DNA of 64,000 nt from Anthopleura xanthogrammica. Taxonomy: Eukaryota; Cnidaria; Anthozoa; Actiniaria; Actiniidae. A model generated the notes under the pieces. That model saw nothing but the letters and a program-made list of their open reading frames with translations. It did no database searches and was not told the origin of the DNA. This document shows positions 34,486 through 47,300 of this stretch, piece by piece. Position numbers and translations under genes: made by a program. Within the stretch, counting starts at the first letter, position 1. Each line of letters begins with the position of its first letter. The DNA lies in NCBI GenBank assembly GCA_964019055.1, contig OZ025210.1, forward strand, positions 3,911,047 to 3,975,046, given 5' to 3'.

Positions 34486-36891
34486 TTATTTCTCATTGAG
34501 TAAATTCTTGTCAAATTCATATTCTCCCAGGCCGCCACCAACACGCTTGAGAGTGTTGACGTAGTTTGAGAGAATCTTTATACTCTCTATTTGTTCGTTG
34601 AGGAAGTTTCCTTCGATAAAATCCATCATCTGAGGAAACAAATAATGAAAAGGCTAAGTTAGTCTGCTGAAAGAGAAAAGAAAGCCGAAGCACGGCTAAG
34701 CAACCGAAGAGGTGTGGTGCATCTTTTATTATTGTCCTATTATTTATTAATGGCCCTGTGCCAGTTAGACCTTCTAAAATTCTTGCATACCGCTTCAATA
34801 TTTTCTGGACTGTGCATGACTGAGGATTTTTCATCTCTGCTTTATAATCAACTGGTTCAGTTTTATTCGGTGAATCAAGATTGGCGCCATTTTTGGCGCG
34901 AAACTTTAATCGAATTTGGCAAGGGGGCAAAATTCGACCATTCACGACTTGGTCACTTGCGAAAATAATTCTTAACTTTTTTTTCCGGAAAAAAAATAGT
35001 GGTCAAATTGTGGTCAAATTGTGGCAAATCTACAGGTTACCCTGTCAGTACCGGACAGTACAAACAATACCAAGATGGCGAAAATAAAGTCAAGACTTCT
35101 TACACACAGTCCGCCATCTTGTAAATATTTGCTAATATGTGTTTTTATTTACCTGGATGTCGTTCGCAGCCTCTGCAGCTTTGTGAACATTCTTCAGTGA
35201 GCCGAGAATCTGCTTTTCAAGACAAAGCGCATCCTCCATTGCCATCAAACCGCTGCCCCATTGTTGGCGGAAAGGAGCCTGCAGGGGTGATAAATCAGTT
35301 GAAATGAGTAAGGCGGAATCTGAACTTTATAAGGAAATTCTAATGTTTTGATCAGCATACTTACGGGTATCGGCAGGAGCTTGATCTGTCCACCTCTTTT
35401 GTTTTGGTATTCCATGAACTATGATTAGACAAAACACTATTTAGTAGACATAACCGAACAGCCGTCATGTATGGGCGGTCTGCTTCACCTAGGTTTATAG
35501 ACAATCACCTGATTTTGGTTCATCTCAGAAATAGAGCTAAATAGCATGATGAGTATTTTGAAAGCCACACGAACAAGTAGTTCGGCTTTTCTACGATCTT
35601 CATCATTGGTCCGCTTTAGTCACGTGCCATTAGCATTTCGCTCCGCGCAACAGTTCAACGATAACCGTTGGTCGGTTTGTTTGAGTTATTACAAGCCTTA
35701 CAATGAATAAAATAAATTTTAATTTTACAGAATATAAAAAATATAAGATTCTAAAAGCAAAACAATAAATTACTGTGCTATGTTACTACAGAAAGATGGA
35801 AGTTTTCTGATACTGACCATTTGCGCATGCTCTGCCTCTTCTGCCGCTGCCTTTTTGAAAAATTTCTGGAACCCAAGGAGGAAGATGTCGTCTCGACCAA
35901 AGTGAGCAACCTGAAAAATCCAGTGTTAATGTTAAAATATTTTATCCTTAGGATTCTCTTTACGATTCTCTTTATTGAAAGATAATGTTAAAGAGGGATT
36001 ACGTCACAGCATGTGGACCCCCTGCACTCAAACAGCACTGACCAAAGTCACTGAGTTATTCGATATCGGCTCTGATCTTATAGCTTTGATGTTACATAAC
36101 TTTTTTCCTTTGTTTCATCTTGCTTCGTGTTTTGTGTTTGTGCATGTGACTTATTTTCCCTACCATAAAGATACCAGCTCAATTTGGAGGACAAAACAAA
36201 AGTATTTTAATCTCCTGAGAATTGGAATCTATTGTTTTGTCCTCCGAATTGAGCTGTTTCCAGCAAAGTACTGCAAGTTAAGAGAGGGGAGAGTAGGGTA
36301 TACTTACAATAGACATATAAGTGTAGTGTGCCATGAGTTCTTTGTTGATTTGTTCGTTTATCTTCCCTTCCAGGCTTTCCATGGGGCTGGTCCTACTAAG
36401 GTGAGGTTCCTTGGAAGCTTTGCCGAAATAGTCATAATGCTCGTCAAATTTCCAGTAGGACTCTGGCTTACTCTGAAATATAACAGAATACAATGACAGA
36501 CGGAAGGGTTGCAAAAAAAATTCAATATTTGTATGCAGCGAGGGTCATAATAATATAAGGTCACTCTGAACAAAACATTTTTTTTAACTTGAAAAAAATT
36601 ATTTAGTCGCCGCTTGTAAAGAAAGTTTGTGACCTATTTTTACGACCACGTTAAGGACGGGGACAGTTTATTTTTTGTTCTTTTTGTCTTTCAAATTCCA
36701 GCCTTTTCCTTGGCCTTGCGGATAAAATTTTTTAACGGTCTTAAAATGACGATGCCGTTATGTATCTCCGTTTTTGAACGATAAACTACCTTGTACTCCT
36801 TTTGGAAGGACTCCCTGCACTTTGTACGAACAGCACTGGCCAAATGGATCCCGAGCAGCACAAGTAAGGCAAACCCGAATGACTTCATCAT
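34486..36891 (-). CDS. Secreted ferritin 1 (signal-peptide form)
   Basis: Six exons: 36790-36891, 36308-36472, 35818-35910, 35365-35418, 35153-35278, 34486-34629; 227 residues. The first exon encodes [20 protein letters not shown], a clear signal peptide, followed by a Cys-containing segment; the second adds an extra N-terminal extension ([18 protein letters not shown]) before the ferritin fold begins at [19 protein letters not shown]. Ferroxidase residues are kept: Glu in NKELMAHY, Glu and His in AEEAEHAQ, Glu in LCLEKQ, Gln in NEQIES. It is therefore a heavy-type, catalytically competent ferritin targeted to the secretory pathway, for secretion or vesicular storage. No IRE is visible in the sequence upstream of its ATG. 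Middle exon sizes match the neighbouring ferritins. Confidence 0.94.
36176..36254. mobile_element. MITE family D, copy 1
   Basis: AGCTCAATTTGGAGGACAAA is mirrored by TTTGTCCTCCGAATTGAGCT; the centre has TCTCCTGAGAATTGGAA. It lies in an intron of secreted ferritin 1. Confidence 0.85.
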
Positions 36892-38620
36892 GATGTGTTA
36901 TTATCACGTACTGCAAGTCTGGAGAAAATCAAAAGGATTATTGAGCAATATTAGTACATTGTACGAACATCAGGGAATCTTCAAAAATGGCCAAACTTAA
37001 TTTCTATTCTACTGCTATAATCTAAACGATTAACAAAATTATTATGTATAGTATATTCCAAGGTGGCACATCTTGACGAATCAAGTTAGAGGCACTGAAG
37101 TCATGTTCGAGACCAAGACCCCCTTCTGACAATTTTACTATTATCCTGATCAGTTATATAGCCTTTGAAATCGAAAAATCGACCAAACCTCCCTGCTCTC
37201 AGGCTAGCAAAGTATTTTAGGGCTGTAATATTAAGACTAAAATTATTTCGTGAGAGCCTCTAGAACAAGGGTTATAGAGTTTTTACACGGTTTCACGCAG
37301 GCAATATGATTTCAAAATTCGTTCGTGTCATAAAATACTGCTCAGAAAAAGTGGTTCTAACATCAGTTTTATAATTCTTAGTACGCAATACGAATCACTT
37401 TTTTTCTCACCTTTTGTTCACAACCTTTCTTTCAGAGGATCCTTAGGATACTGAAAGTAGTTTCAGTATAGCGCTGCGTCAAGTCCGGTAGGAAAACTGT
37501 GAGTGACTAAGGTGCATCTGATTTGATACTGACCAAGGGTCAAAAGGTATCATGTTTACAGTCTTGAATAACAAATCGATGATTGTACTGACTTTGTGCC
37601 CCCCTTGGGAACTGCAGCAATCGAAACGTGAGGTCAGTAAGGATACGTAAAAAAGACCGAGGCAGGACTGAACTCGCAAATAATTGATAAAAATATAATA
37701 AGATTTCAGGTAATGAATTGCTTGGAACTTCACGATAAATCTCCCTTATTCAGTAGGAAATAGACATCCTGGAGTGGTCTATGCCCCTGTTTTAATAAAT
37801 ATGGTTTCAGAATATGTCCTGACAGGAATCCCATGTTTGGGTTTCGATAATACTGTTGACAGTTTGGACCGTTTCATGTGACTCAAGGCCTAACCGCAGG
37901 AACCCAAGGGCATGCGCCCGTGATACAATCTACCTGCGGTCTCAAGCAGGAAAGTAGCTATCGATCATCTCTGATAATGGATTGGTAGGAAACTTTTTTA
38001 CAACAAATACTATGAAACACCAAATAGGACTCTTAATGAAAATAACCCTACACCTATATTCCTATATTATAAAAGAATACACAACACTTATATTGATCAA
38101 ATTTAATCATATTATTGCATTTATTTAACCAATAGAACGGTTCAAAGGGAGTCTAGAGCGTGGAATATTAGTCACTCCCTTGTCTTTTTCTCTTCTCTTT
38201 TTCACAATCTGGAACCATCCCTTTTGATTTAATGACAAAATTGGCTATGCCTTTATTCCATTCCAATCATTCAGTTTAAATATCAAGAAATATTCACTAT
38301 CTTTTCTAATTACCGTATGTTTCCCCTTCTACAAAACATGTGTAAAACAAAACAAAACAATTTCTATTCAAAATAGGATGAAAGAAAATGTGGATATCAC
38401 TAGCAAATCAAAATCAGCTAACATGTAACATAACCTGTGTTTACATTTCCTTCTATTTCCCACTACATCAAACCACGATCTACATTAATTAGAATTCATC
38501 AATTTTTAAAAATGAATGACTTAATGACTTCAGGCCAGTATTTTTGACGTCATTTCCTTTAATTCACAAGGAGGTTGTGCTTCAGGATGGTATATGTGAC
38601 GTCACAAAGTGGTGATTTCC
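36892..38620. other. Intergenic region between the two secreted ferritin genes
   Basis: No exon was supported. The promoter of secreted ferritin 1 should be in the right-hand flank of 36892; no IRE-like CAGTG stem-loop was found there. Confidence 0.5.
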
Positions 38621-41600
38621 TTATTTGCCAAGCGTTATTTTGTCGAATTGATACTCGCCCAGTCCGCCATCTCCAAGTCTGTTCAGCGTGTTGATGTAGT
38701 TAGCAAGTTGCTTGATAGACTCGATTTGCTCATTAAGGAAGTTTGACTCAATGAAATCCATTATCTAGAAGACAAAATAAAGAGTTTTGCAGATGACAAG
38801 AGACAAAATGAAACTACATATCCCGCGCGCCATCTTTAAAGGGGGCCGCCATCTTGTATTGGTCAAACAAGAATGACCAATATACATGTGAATCAACATC
38901 CTTGTTTTCGATGATAGAAACACTAGTTTGAAAAGGGAAAGATAAAACTTAGGGCTAGTTGTTGCATATTGCAAATGAAGTGCCGCAAGTATTCGTGAAA
39001 GGGCGTAATGTTTCTTTGCCATTGCAAACCGGCATTTGTCCTGTTTCTTTGTAAACCAATAATGATAATATTGAGATGATGCAATAAAATAGATGTAAAA
39101 ATAGACTCGAAGAAAGAATCTTATTCATAAAGAAATCTGACACGTATTACAATTGAAATGGGTTCATTATACCCCTAGTTCAATGGGTCAATTATTATTA
39201 ATTACATAGATTATCATACCAGTTTTACCATGCAGTACTGATTGCTATACCAACCTGATAATCGCTGATTGCTTCAGCTACATTATGAAGATCAATGAGA
39301 TGTTGGTTGATCTCTTTCTCTAGCTTTAAAGCTTCTACCATCGCCATGCGCCCGTTTCCCCATTGATCATGGCACGGTGCCTGAGAAACAAGTGTATAAT
39401 AATGAAGTATATAGCATGTGCGTGGCATTGTAGAAGAAAGTGCATAGCATTGACATACCCCATGAGCAAGGCAAGGCAAGGCAAGTGTACCTATTTCATC
39501 GATACATACCATAATTGGGTTTAGCTTGACACGTCCTCCACGTCTGTTGAGGTATTCCATAAACTATAACAATCAAAACCAATTAATGACCATTAATATA
39601 CATCGCACCTTCTGCTTCTTAGAAAATATATAAAACGACAAACCCCTACCAACAAAGCGTGTTTGTGTTCCTCTTCAGCTGATTCCCTAAAAAACTTAGC
39701 GAATCCAGGGAGCATGATGTCATCTCGATCGAAATGAGCGGCCTGGAAATAGAAGTTACCTACTTTTAATACTGAGCCGAAACAACGTTACTGGGTGAGG
39801 GTTAAGGCTGGCCTTACACGTACCGGACAAGTTTTTAACCTTTCAAATATTTGTCAAGTACATACCATTTACACGGAACCTTCTCTCTAATTTGCACGGC
39901 CAGGCGTTTTAAGTTTTGTCCATATAGCACAGTTCCATGTACTCAGAACGCCCAAACGTACAACATTTTGAGCGGTTAAAAAATCGTCCGGTACCATGTA
40001 AGGCAAGCCTAAGGAACGCAAATATTTCTATGATTTTGCGTTTACTATATTAGTTAGCTATTTTTTTCTATCGTTTCCCTAACTTTTTTCTCCTTCCATT
40101 ATCTTTTGTATCTTTCCGTTTTCTTCCCTTTCCTATGCTTTTTCTTCCAGTCTTCTTACCATTGACACATAGTTATAATGGGCGAACAGTTCTGCATTGA
40201 TCTGCTGGTTTATTTTCTTCTCGACGGAAGTAGAACCACCCCACGTCCACGCAAGGGAATTGCCGACAGTAGCATTTCCTTGGCAAAAAAAAAAAAAAAA
40301 AAAAAACAGTAGATGAGTCACCTTGAACACCTTTAGTTACCAACTCTTCCTCCCTTATTTGATCCAGGTTATTTCATTTCTCTAAACCTGATATTTCAGC
40401 CATTAGGTAAATTTTTTGCTCATAGCTTTAGAATTCCTAAACCAAGACCTTCGTCTCAATAAACAAGACCGGTAAAGAAAATAGGACGGTGAGGATCTGG
40501 AGCCGAAAATAATGGCGGCTGTGAAGAATACTACTCCCATCGCTACCACCATATAGCATTTGATAGACCTGCTCTCATTCATTAATCTTGCGTTGCTTGA
40601 CGGTTGCGTTGTTCTATTGAACAACGGCAGACGACAACCGCAGTTCGCGCATATTAGTACTGTCTATATCTCATGACTCGAGCCTCCGCTCGAAAAAAGC
40701 TTGTTTTTGCTAATCACGGGGTCGAACTGAAAGCATGTGAAGGCGCCTCTTGCAGCCGTTATAAAGTCCATGTATGTCCACGGAGCACAGTTCTAACCAG
40801 TTTGAATTAGATAAGGTTAATTTGAGAGGAGGGAAGAAAAACTGACTGGAGGGCCAGAAAAAACCCTCGGGGAGTCGGAAAGAGAACCAACTGATTCAGA
40901 TCACATGTGGTAACAGGGATTTGAATGTCTAAGAAACTAAGACACCATTAAGGGACTCTTCCTTCACGTTCTCTTGTAGAAACCAAATACTCTTACCGTA
41001 GATGTTTTGAGGAGGATTAATGTTCCAATCCGTCTGATTCTATTTTATCGAAACATAAAATACATGAAATTATTTACACAAGGTGGTATTGTTTTGTCAT
41101 AACGTCTGTCATGTGATTCACAGATAACTATAAACATTTTGCGAAATTTACTTTTCCATACAATCTTTCACATTTCAATGTTGTAGTGAATGTATTCTTA
41201 GGAAATAACATCTGCCAATGAGCCCACTGACGGTGCTGAATTCATTATGAACATTTATCCAGAATTTGTTCACAAGGGTCCATCAATGGCGATGTGAAAT
41301 AATTTCCAAACCACACTGCAACATGAAGGCGCAGTTTTCTAAACAGTTGTTGAGTTTTTATTTCAAAACTGAACATTTGTTGAAGACCATAACTACTCTA
41401 CACAGCAGCACAGTAATACTGTTGCATAAACGGTTTCTGGTAAAAATTACATCATGCAACAGGGTCTTTAGCTTGGATGTTTGAGTTTTTATTACTGAAC
41501 TCACCCTCAAGTGTCCTGCTAAGTTGCAGGTAGCATTAGACTGAGCTGAGCCGCCTACCACCAGAATCACCAGAATGATGGAAAATAGTGCGAAAACGTT

Positions 41601-42052
41601 GTAGGCCTATAAAAAGAAAGCACAAGTACCCATTATCATAATAATGAAGAAAAACATTAATGACAATAATTAATTTCAAATGAAATTTCCAACAATTTTT
41701 TTTTGTTACGTAACAACCAAGGTTTTGTTATGTCATGTAGAAAATGATGTACTGACAAATGACACGAGATGAACATTTGCTAAGAGCAGATGACAACATT
41801 CTTTAAGCTAAGTTTTCCGTTGATCTCAAGATCTTTGATTTCAATCCGATCAACTGTCTTTAGGTATTTGGTAGGTAACACATTTGCGATCGCTACTTCG
41901 AATTCTTCTTGAAAATCAGTAACTTTAAGGTCAAACTGAAAACTAGGTAACAATTTTTTTTTTTATCATACGTGAGACTTCCGAATACGACATTCTAATA
42001 AACAATAGACTCAGTAGAAACATTCCATAGCAGAAATTGATTCACCTACCAT
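38621..42052 (-). CDS. Secreted ferritin 2 (signal-peptide form, N-glycosylation sequons)
   Basis: Eight exons: coding starts with only ATG (42050-42052) at the end of exon 1, then 41505-41606, 40997-41039, 40160-40278, 39650-39742, 39510-39563, 39255-39380, 38621-38764; 684 nt, 227 residues. The N-terminus [23 protein letters not shown] is a signal peptide. The extension that follows carries three Asn-X-Thr sequons (NATC, NQTD, NATV). The ferritin fold starts at [19 protein letters not shown]. Metal ligands are present: Glu in NAELFAHY, Glu and His in EEEHKHAL, Glu in LKLEKEIN, Gln in NEQIES. The 43-nt exon 3 is needed to keep frame. The acceptor of exon 4 follows an unbroken run of over 20 T. 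No IRE was seen; a TTTAAA box lies near 42111. Confidence 0.93.
39806..40013. mobile_element. MITE with CCTTACACGTACCGGAC ends
   Basis: GGCTGGCCTTACACGTACCG and ACAAGTTTTTAACC on the left pair with GGTTAAAAAATCGTCCGGTA and CCATGTAAGGCAAGCC on the right. It is in an intron of secreted ferritin 2. Confidence 0.75.
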
Positions 42053-42569
42053 ATTTGATGGTGCTAGCTGACAGACCAAAGTACTAAAGGTATTGATGAA
42101 TTCTCACCGAGGTTTAAAAAGGCTAGAGTGAGTTCTGGTGACACAAATATGTCGTTCTATTGGTAGTCTGAAAAACTTGCCAGTGCTTGCTGTCTAGCCT
42201 TGCGTCAGATCTGTCGAACAATGCGCAAACCGATCTGACCTTTGTACTACATTAGATGACACATGCTAGTCAAACGGATCCAGTCAAACCAATCAGGTCT
42301 TGTCCAAATGAGGAAAGCATCCTGATGGGTGTGATGTAGTTGACAGTGACCCCATAGAAATAAAACAGACTGCAAGTGAAAGCCCTCAGAAATATTATTT
42401 AAAATCCCCAAGATCTGGGTGGCATTTCTTTTTTTAGATCATTTCAAATCCCTGAATTCATCAATAGCTGGCGATAGCTTGTTGTGTTACAGTTACGTAA
42501 TGTAACATTATATCTAAGTACATATCTAAATACCATAAGAAACGAATCTTTATCAACAGCTATTTTTTG

Positions 42570-42925
42570 CCCGGGGGGGGGGGGGGGGACTCCCTTATAA
42601 AAGGGGGCGGGGGTCCTCGTCGTCCCTTTTAGGGTTTGAAATCAGTGTTTTGGTCCCGCTTAGGGTGATAACGACGAGAATGCCCACTAGCTGAGTTTTG
42701 TGGTCCCACTTAGGGTATAAGATCAGCAACAATGCTTCTTTTCAAAGATTGATTTTTATTTTAATCCCATTTTTGGATTGTGTCACTTATTGATTGGTCC
42801 CTCTTAGGGGTGAAATTTCATCACTGCCACGCCCATCATCTCAAAATACAGGTCCCTTTTAGGGGTCATTTTCGAAATTTCCGACGAGGACCCCCGCCCC
42901 CTTTTATAAGGGGGTCCCCCCCGGG
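42570..42925. mobile_element. 356-bp non-autonomous TIR transposon with 8-bp target duplication
   Basis: The ends are inverted: CCCGGGGGG, ACTCCCTTATAAAAGGGGGC and GGGGGTCCTCGTCG on the left, mirrored by CGACGAGGACCCCC, GCCCCCTTTTATAAGGGGGT and CCCCCCGGG on the right. ATTTTTTG directly flanks both ends (42562-42569 and 42926-42933). The interior repeats the word GGTCCC-N-TTAGGG several times. An 8-bp duplication suggests hAT-type mobilisation. Confidence 0.88.
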
Positions 42926-43054
42926 ATTTTTTGCAGGTCACCGAGATTAAAAAAGAATGCGGTTGATTCCCATTACAACTTGTTCTTAAAGCCGTTCTCT
43001 AAACTATCTGCAGCACTTATTTAGACCTCTTCGAACCGTTACAAAGTCCATTAC

Positions 43055-43345
43055 CAGGCCCATAACCAGGGGGGAGCACAGGGTGCACGTGCACCCCCCC
43101 CCCCCATCAGACCAAAAGGTCCGCTTTTTATCAACATTTGTTTGTTAAAGTTAATAAAGTTCATTATTATTATTTTCTTGAAATTTAAGTGTCATGCAAG
43201 ATATCTGCATAATCAAGAAGAAAGTTGACAATTCCCTATTAAAAAGGCTACTATAACGGCTACTTCTATTTTCTATACTACACTTAGGTCCATTTTTACT
43301 TGATGTGCACCCCCCCGGTAAATGTTCTGGTTACGGCCCTGATTA
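43055..43345. mobile_element. TIR-like element with GTGCACCCCCCC ends
   Basis: CCAGGCCCATAACCAGGGGG then GGTGCACGTGCACC and a C-run at the left; GATGTGCACCCCCCCGG and GGTTACGGCCCTG at the right give a partial inverse match. Confidence 0.5.
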
Positions 43346-43613
43346 CTTAAAAACGTGCAGTAAAGGGAGTGAATGAGATGAATGTAACTTTTTTTAACAA
43401 TTTTTTCCCTAATACGAAGTAGGTTGATGGAAAACGCCGCAGGGCTGAGGCCAGAAGTGAGATGGTAGTTATCATTAGAGTCGAAAGGAGACGGTCACGG
43501 GACAAAAATACCTGGTTTTTGATTGGATCATGTTTCATCTGATTCGGGTCTCCGCACGAATTCCAACTTTTTGATTGGATCATATTTCATGTTTTCTGAT
43601 TGGTTCAATAAGG

Positions 43614-43803
43614 TTACCGTATTTGCTCGAATATTTGCGCCGCCCTCGAATAAGCACCGCGGTCACGTAAAATTTTCGCACAGATAGAAAATATATCATC
43701 AAATTTAAAAAAAGATTTCTTGTCGCGTCCAATTTTTAAATAGACGCCGCCCTCAAATAAGTGCCGCATTTGAAACACGAAAAGTTCGAGTAAATAAGGT
43801 ATG
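43614..43803 (+). mobile_element. MITE family E, copy 1
   Basis: It begins ACCGTATTTGCTCGAATATT and ends AAGTTCGAGTAAATAAGGTA, inverted. The interior repeats GCGCCGCCCTCGAATAAG-like words. Confidence 0.7.
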
Positions 43804-44391
43804 CTGGTCATTACCATGCCATATTTTAAGCAGGAGGATGAGGCTGAAACTATGGCTGAAACCAAGAGAGCATAAATAAACCAATGGGGAATTCCGGAAG
43901 TTTGACAGATCTTTTACGAACCTAAGCTGCACCTTCAACATTCCAGGAAAAAGCCAAGGAGATCATTGTCAAATGATACGACCAGAATTATTAAATTCTC
44001 GAAAAATGTAGCGAAAAAAAGGATACAGATTTAAATGGAAAGGACAATCAAAAATTTTCCTCACCCCACTAGGCCTAATTTAATTTAGACCAATCAAAAT
44101 GAACACAAATCTAACATTGTAAGAATTTAATAATTCATCTTTTTACATTGTCACTTTTTCTACTTCGAGCAAAGATTATCTAGAGAAATAATTAGTTTTT
44201 TTTGTGTAATCTATAAAGTGATTCTCTAAAAATTTCAACAATTTTTTTTCAGAATTTATTAATGAGGATTAAGAGGATTTTTATTTAAGAATTAATTGAT
44301 CAAGATCTATTTTCTCTCCACCTTTACATGTAATGTTGTTCTATCGTCGAAAGAGGAGCATGGTGGAGAATTTACGAAAGGTTTTCTAGCT

Positions 44392-47300
44392 ATGATGGAG
44401 AATGGTTTGATTTCAAGCGCAAAAGAAACACCTCCACCAACACAAAATGAGCTAAACAAGACAACAAAAGGATCTACCAAACAGTCATCAAAACAAAACC
44501 ATCAAAACTACCAGAATTCAGTAACTTCTTTTCACTCAAATAATGTCGTCAGTTCACCATCGGCTTCTGAACAAAACTCTCAAATTTCTTCTCCTTCAGT
44601 CTCGACTTCTGTGGACAAACCGGGTAAGCATTTTTGAATAAAGATGTTTTTGTACTATCCATAAATCTCGATCTTTAGAAGCGTATGTATTTGTGTGATA
44701 AAGCTTACCCGTTTGTCGATCACGAATGGTTGTTGTAAGAAGTTTACCATGTACTTGTAGGTCTATTTTCAAAAAAACTGTGTTGATTTTATCCTCTATC
44801 CCGTCGCTATTCACTTCTTAGCAAATAGATAGTCCTAAAGCTAAGGTATGTGGCTATCAGTCTACTATCAGTCTGGCACTGAAGTTTTTTTGTTTAATTT
44901 TTCCGATCGTACTAGTTTCTATTAAGCCTTATACAGCCAAAGAAAATAATCTCAGACTAAAATTATACAAATAAAGAAAGGAACTCTCTTCTAAGCTTAT
45001 TTCTGAAATGGATTGAATATTGCTAAAATTTATAATATCAATCTATATGAAAATTCAGACAAAATTTCTTCGAATTCCTTTTTCAAAATCTCTACTATTA
45101 ACTAGATATGAGAAGCAACAATGTAGGAGCCTGTATGGATAAGGTGGAAAATACATATATAAACATTGTTTTGAATTGAATAATGTTGTCCCATTAGGAT
45201 AAAAATATATACTTTATATACTACAGTATATGATGTTATAGTCCTTAGTAATTTTAAATCTTTGCTGTTGTACACACAAGACGTTTTCTAAAAATATGGT
45301 AAATACAATGTTCAGAAAGGAAAATATAAACAATGTGAAAAAACATGAATGTTTAAAGATCAACTGACTGATACTATTTTGAATTTAACAGCTGTTACAC
45401 ATTACTTTATACTTATTTTTTACATACTTTATTTACTTGATAAACTGCCGCAGCACTCTTTAAATTTTTCGTGTTTTGATTGCGGAGCTTATTTGGGGGC
45501 AGTGGTTATTTGAGGGCAGCGCTCTTTGTTCTCATATGCGGTGATAAATCGACGGCAGCGCTTAATCGGGGCAGCACTCTATCGGGGCAGTGCTTGATTG
45601 GGGCAGGGCTTGAATGAAGTAAATACGGTACTTAGGAACAAAACATAAATTTTAATAGATAGACTTTCCAAAAAAAAATTCTAGCAATTGACTGTTTTTA
45701 TTTACTTGGCCTTGAGCCAAAATTTCATTGAAGGATATAATGTCTACCAATTTGGGATGTCATTTCATTTTTATCATAAAATTATGATTTGATGTATCTA
45801 AATATATAGATTGGTGGTAATTTAATTTTCTAATAAAAATATAATAATGCTGCATCAAACCAACTTGTGCTGGCTAAATAGAATATCAGATCACATCACA
45901 AGGACTGAAACATCTACAAAATAAATCAATAATCAGTGAAAATTCCCCTTTTTGTGACATATCACAAAGACCCAATGAATGTGGAAGTTGGATTTGAAAA
46001 TATACTAGATTAGAATGCATAAGACTAAAATTGCAGGGGGACGCTAAACTTGAAATTACAGTCAAAACGGCTCAAGCGTACCCCCCTAGAATCCATTAAT
46101 GAATTGATTATTTGAATATTGAGTTGATTATAATTTTTGCTCTGACTCCAGATTTGAAAACAAATTATCTTCCTGAGTTTTGATTGAATTCTTCAACAAT
46201 TGCCATGCCAAGGTAGAAAAACTCCCCAGAAAGGCCATCCCTTAGAATTTTAGTTGTGAAATTAATGCTAAGTTTGTAGTCTTCCGATTTTTTAGTGAAA
46301 ACTCAGAGTGAATAATCAACTTAATATTCGAATAATGAATTCATTAATGGAGCCTAGGGGGGTAAGCTTAAATATTGATTAAGGGCATTCAAGTTTGTAT
46401 TGGTCTTAGCACCTAGTTTCAGCATTTAATTCCGCTCTCAAGAACCTTTGTTTCATAACTTGCTATAGATGGAACCTATCTTTGTTTATCTACTATAAGT
46501 TGTAATTTCCTTGCAAAACACACCTTAAGTTTATTTATAAATATAGATATTTTATGTCTTACAACTATCACTCTCTTTACAGGGCTCTTCCATGCATGGG
46601 GTTCCCTCAACCCCAACTACCAATGTATTCTATATCTATCATTTAATCAGCACCAGTTCAAACAAGTGTCAGAGCAATATTATTAATTATCAATAGCATT
46701 AAAATGTGTATTATTTTTCTAGACGTAGTCCCACAGTCTGTTGTAGAAGACATCATTAACCAAGGATTTCCAGCATTAGCCAAGACAACAAAACCTATCC
46801 CTGCAAGTGTTTTTTCATATCGTTTTGCTTCTCCAACCAATAACCAGACACCATACTACATCTCTTCTGACATAGTATTGAGGTAGGAATGCGCTCATTA
46901 TGCATCAGATGGTAGAGCATGGATGCAGTACACCCTTAAAAGTGTGTGTGGGGGGGGTGGGGGGGTGGGGGGGGGGGGTGGGGGGGGAGGTGTTAAGATT
47001 GAAAAATATAAAAGACTTTTATGCACAAGATTAAAGTAGGGGGGCTGAAACATGAAAATTTAGTAGAGATTAGGTAAAACTGGCTTCCACAGCCTCTCCC
47101 TCTCTGCAGTCTCTTTTATCATCTATTGCTTTTTATGACGATGTAAAAAGCTAAGATATGCCAACTCTTTTGGGTTGAGGAAGTTAAGAGTAATTTATAT
47201 ACCAGAGCCCATTCAGTGAAATTTTTTCCTGAAACTTGTTTTTTTAGTGGAGGAATAGCTCAACAAACAAGAAGAAGAATTGTCCACAATGAAGGTTTGT

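Larger units (their letters stand above)
42053..44391. other. Intergenic region, secreted ferritin 2 / USF3-like
   Basis: Divergent gene starts. It contains a TTTAAA box near 42111 for ferritin, three transposon-like elements and no supported exon, though an upstream 5' exon of the USF3-like gene could hide here. Confidence 0.5.

Noticed and set aside
36894..36930. GCAGTACGTG in the leader of secreted ferritin 1 as an IRE loop
   Set aside because: The loop would be CAGTAC rather than CAGTGN and flanking bases do not pair.
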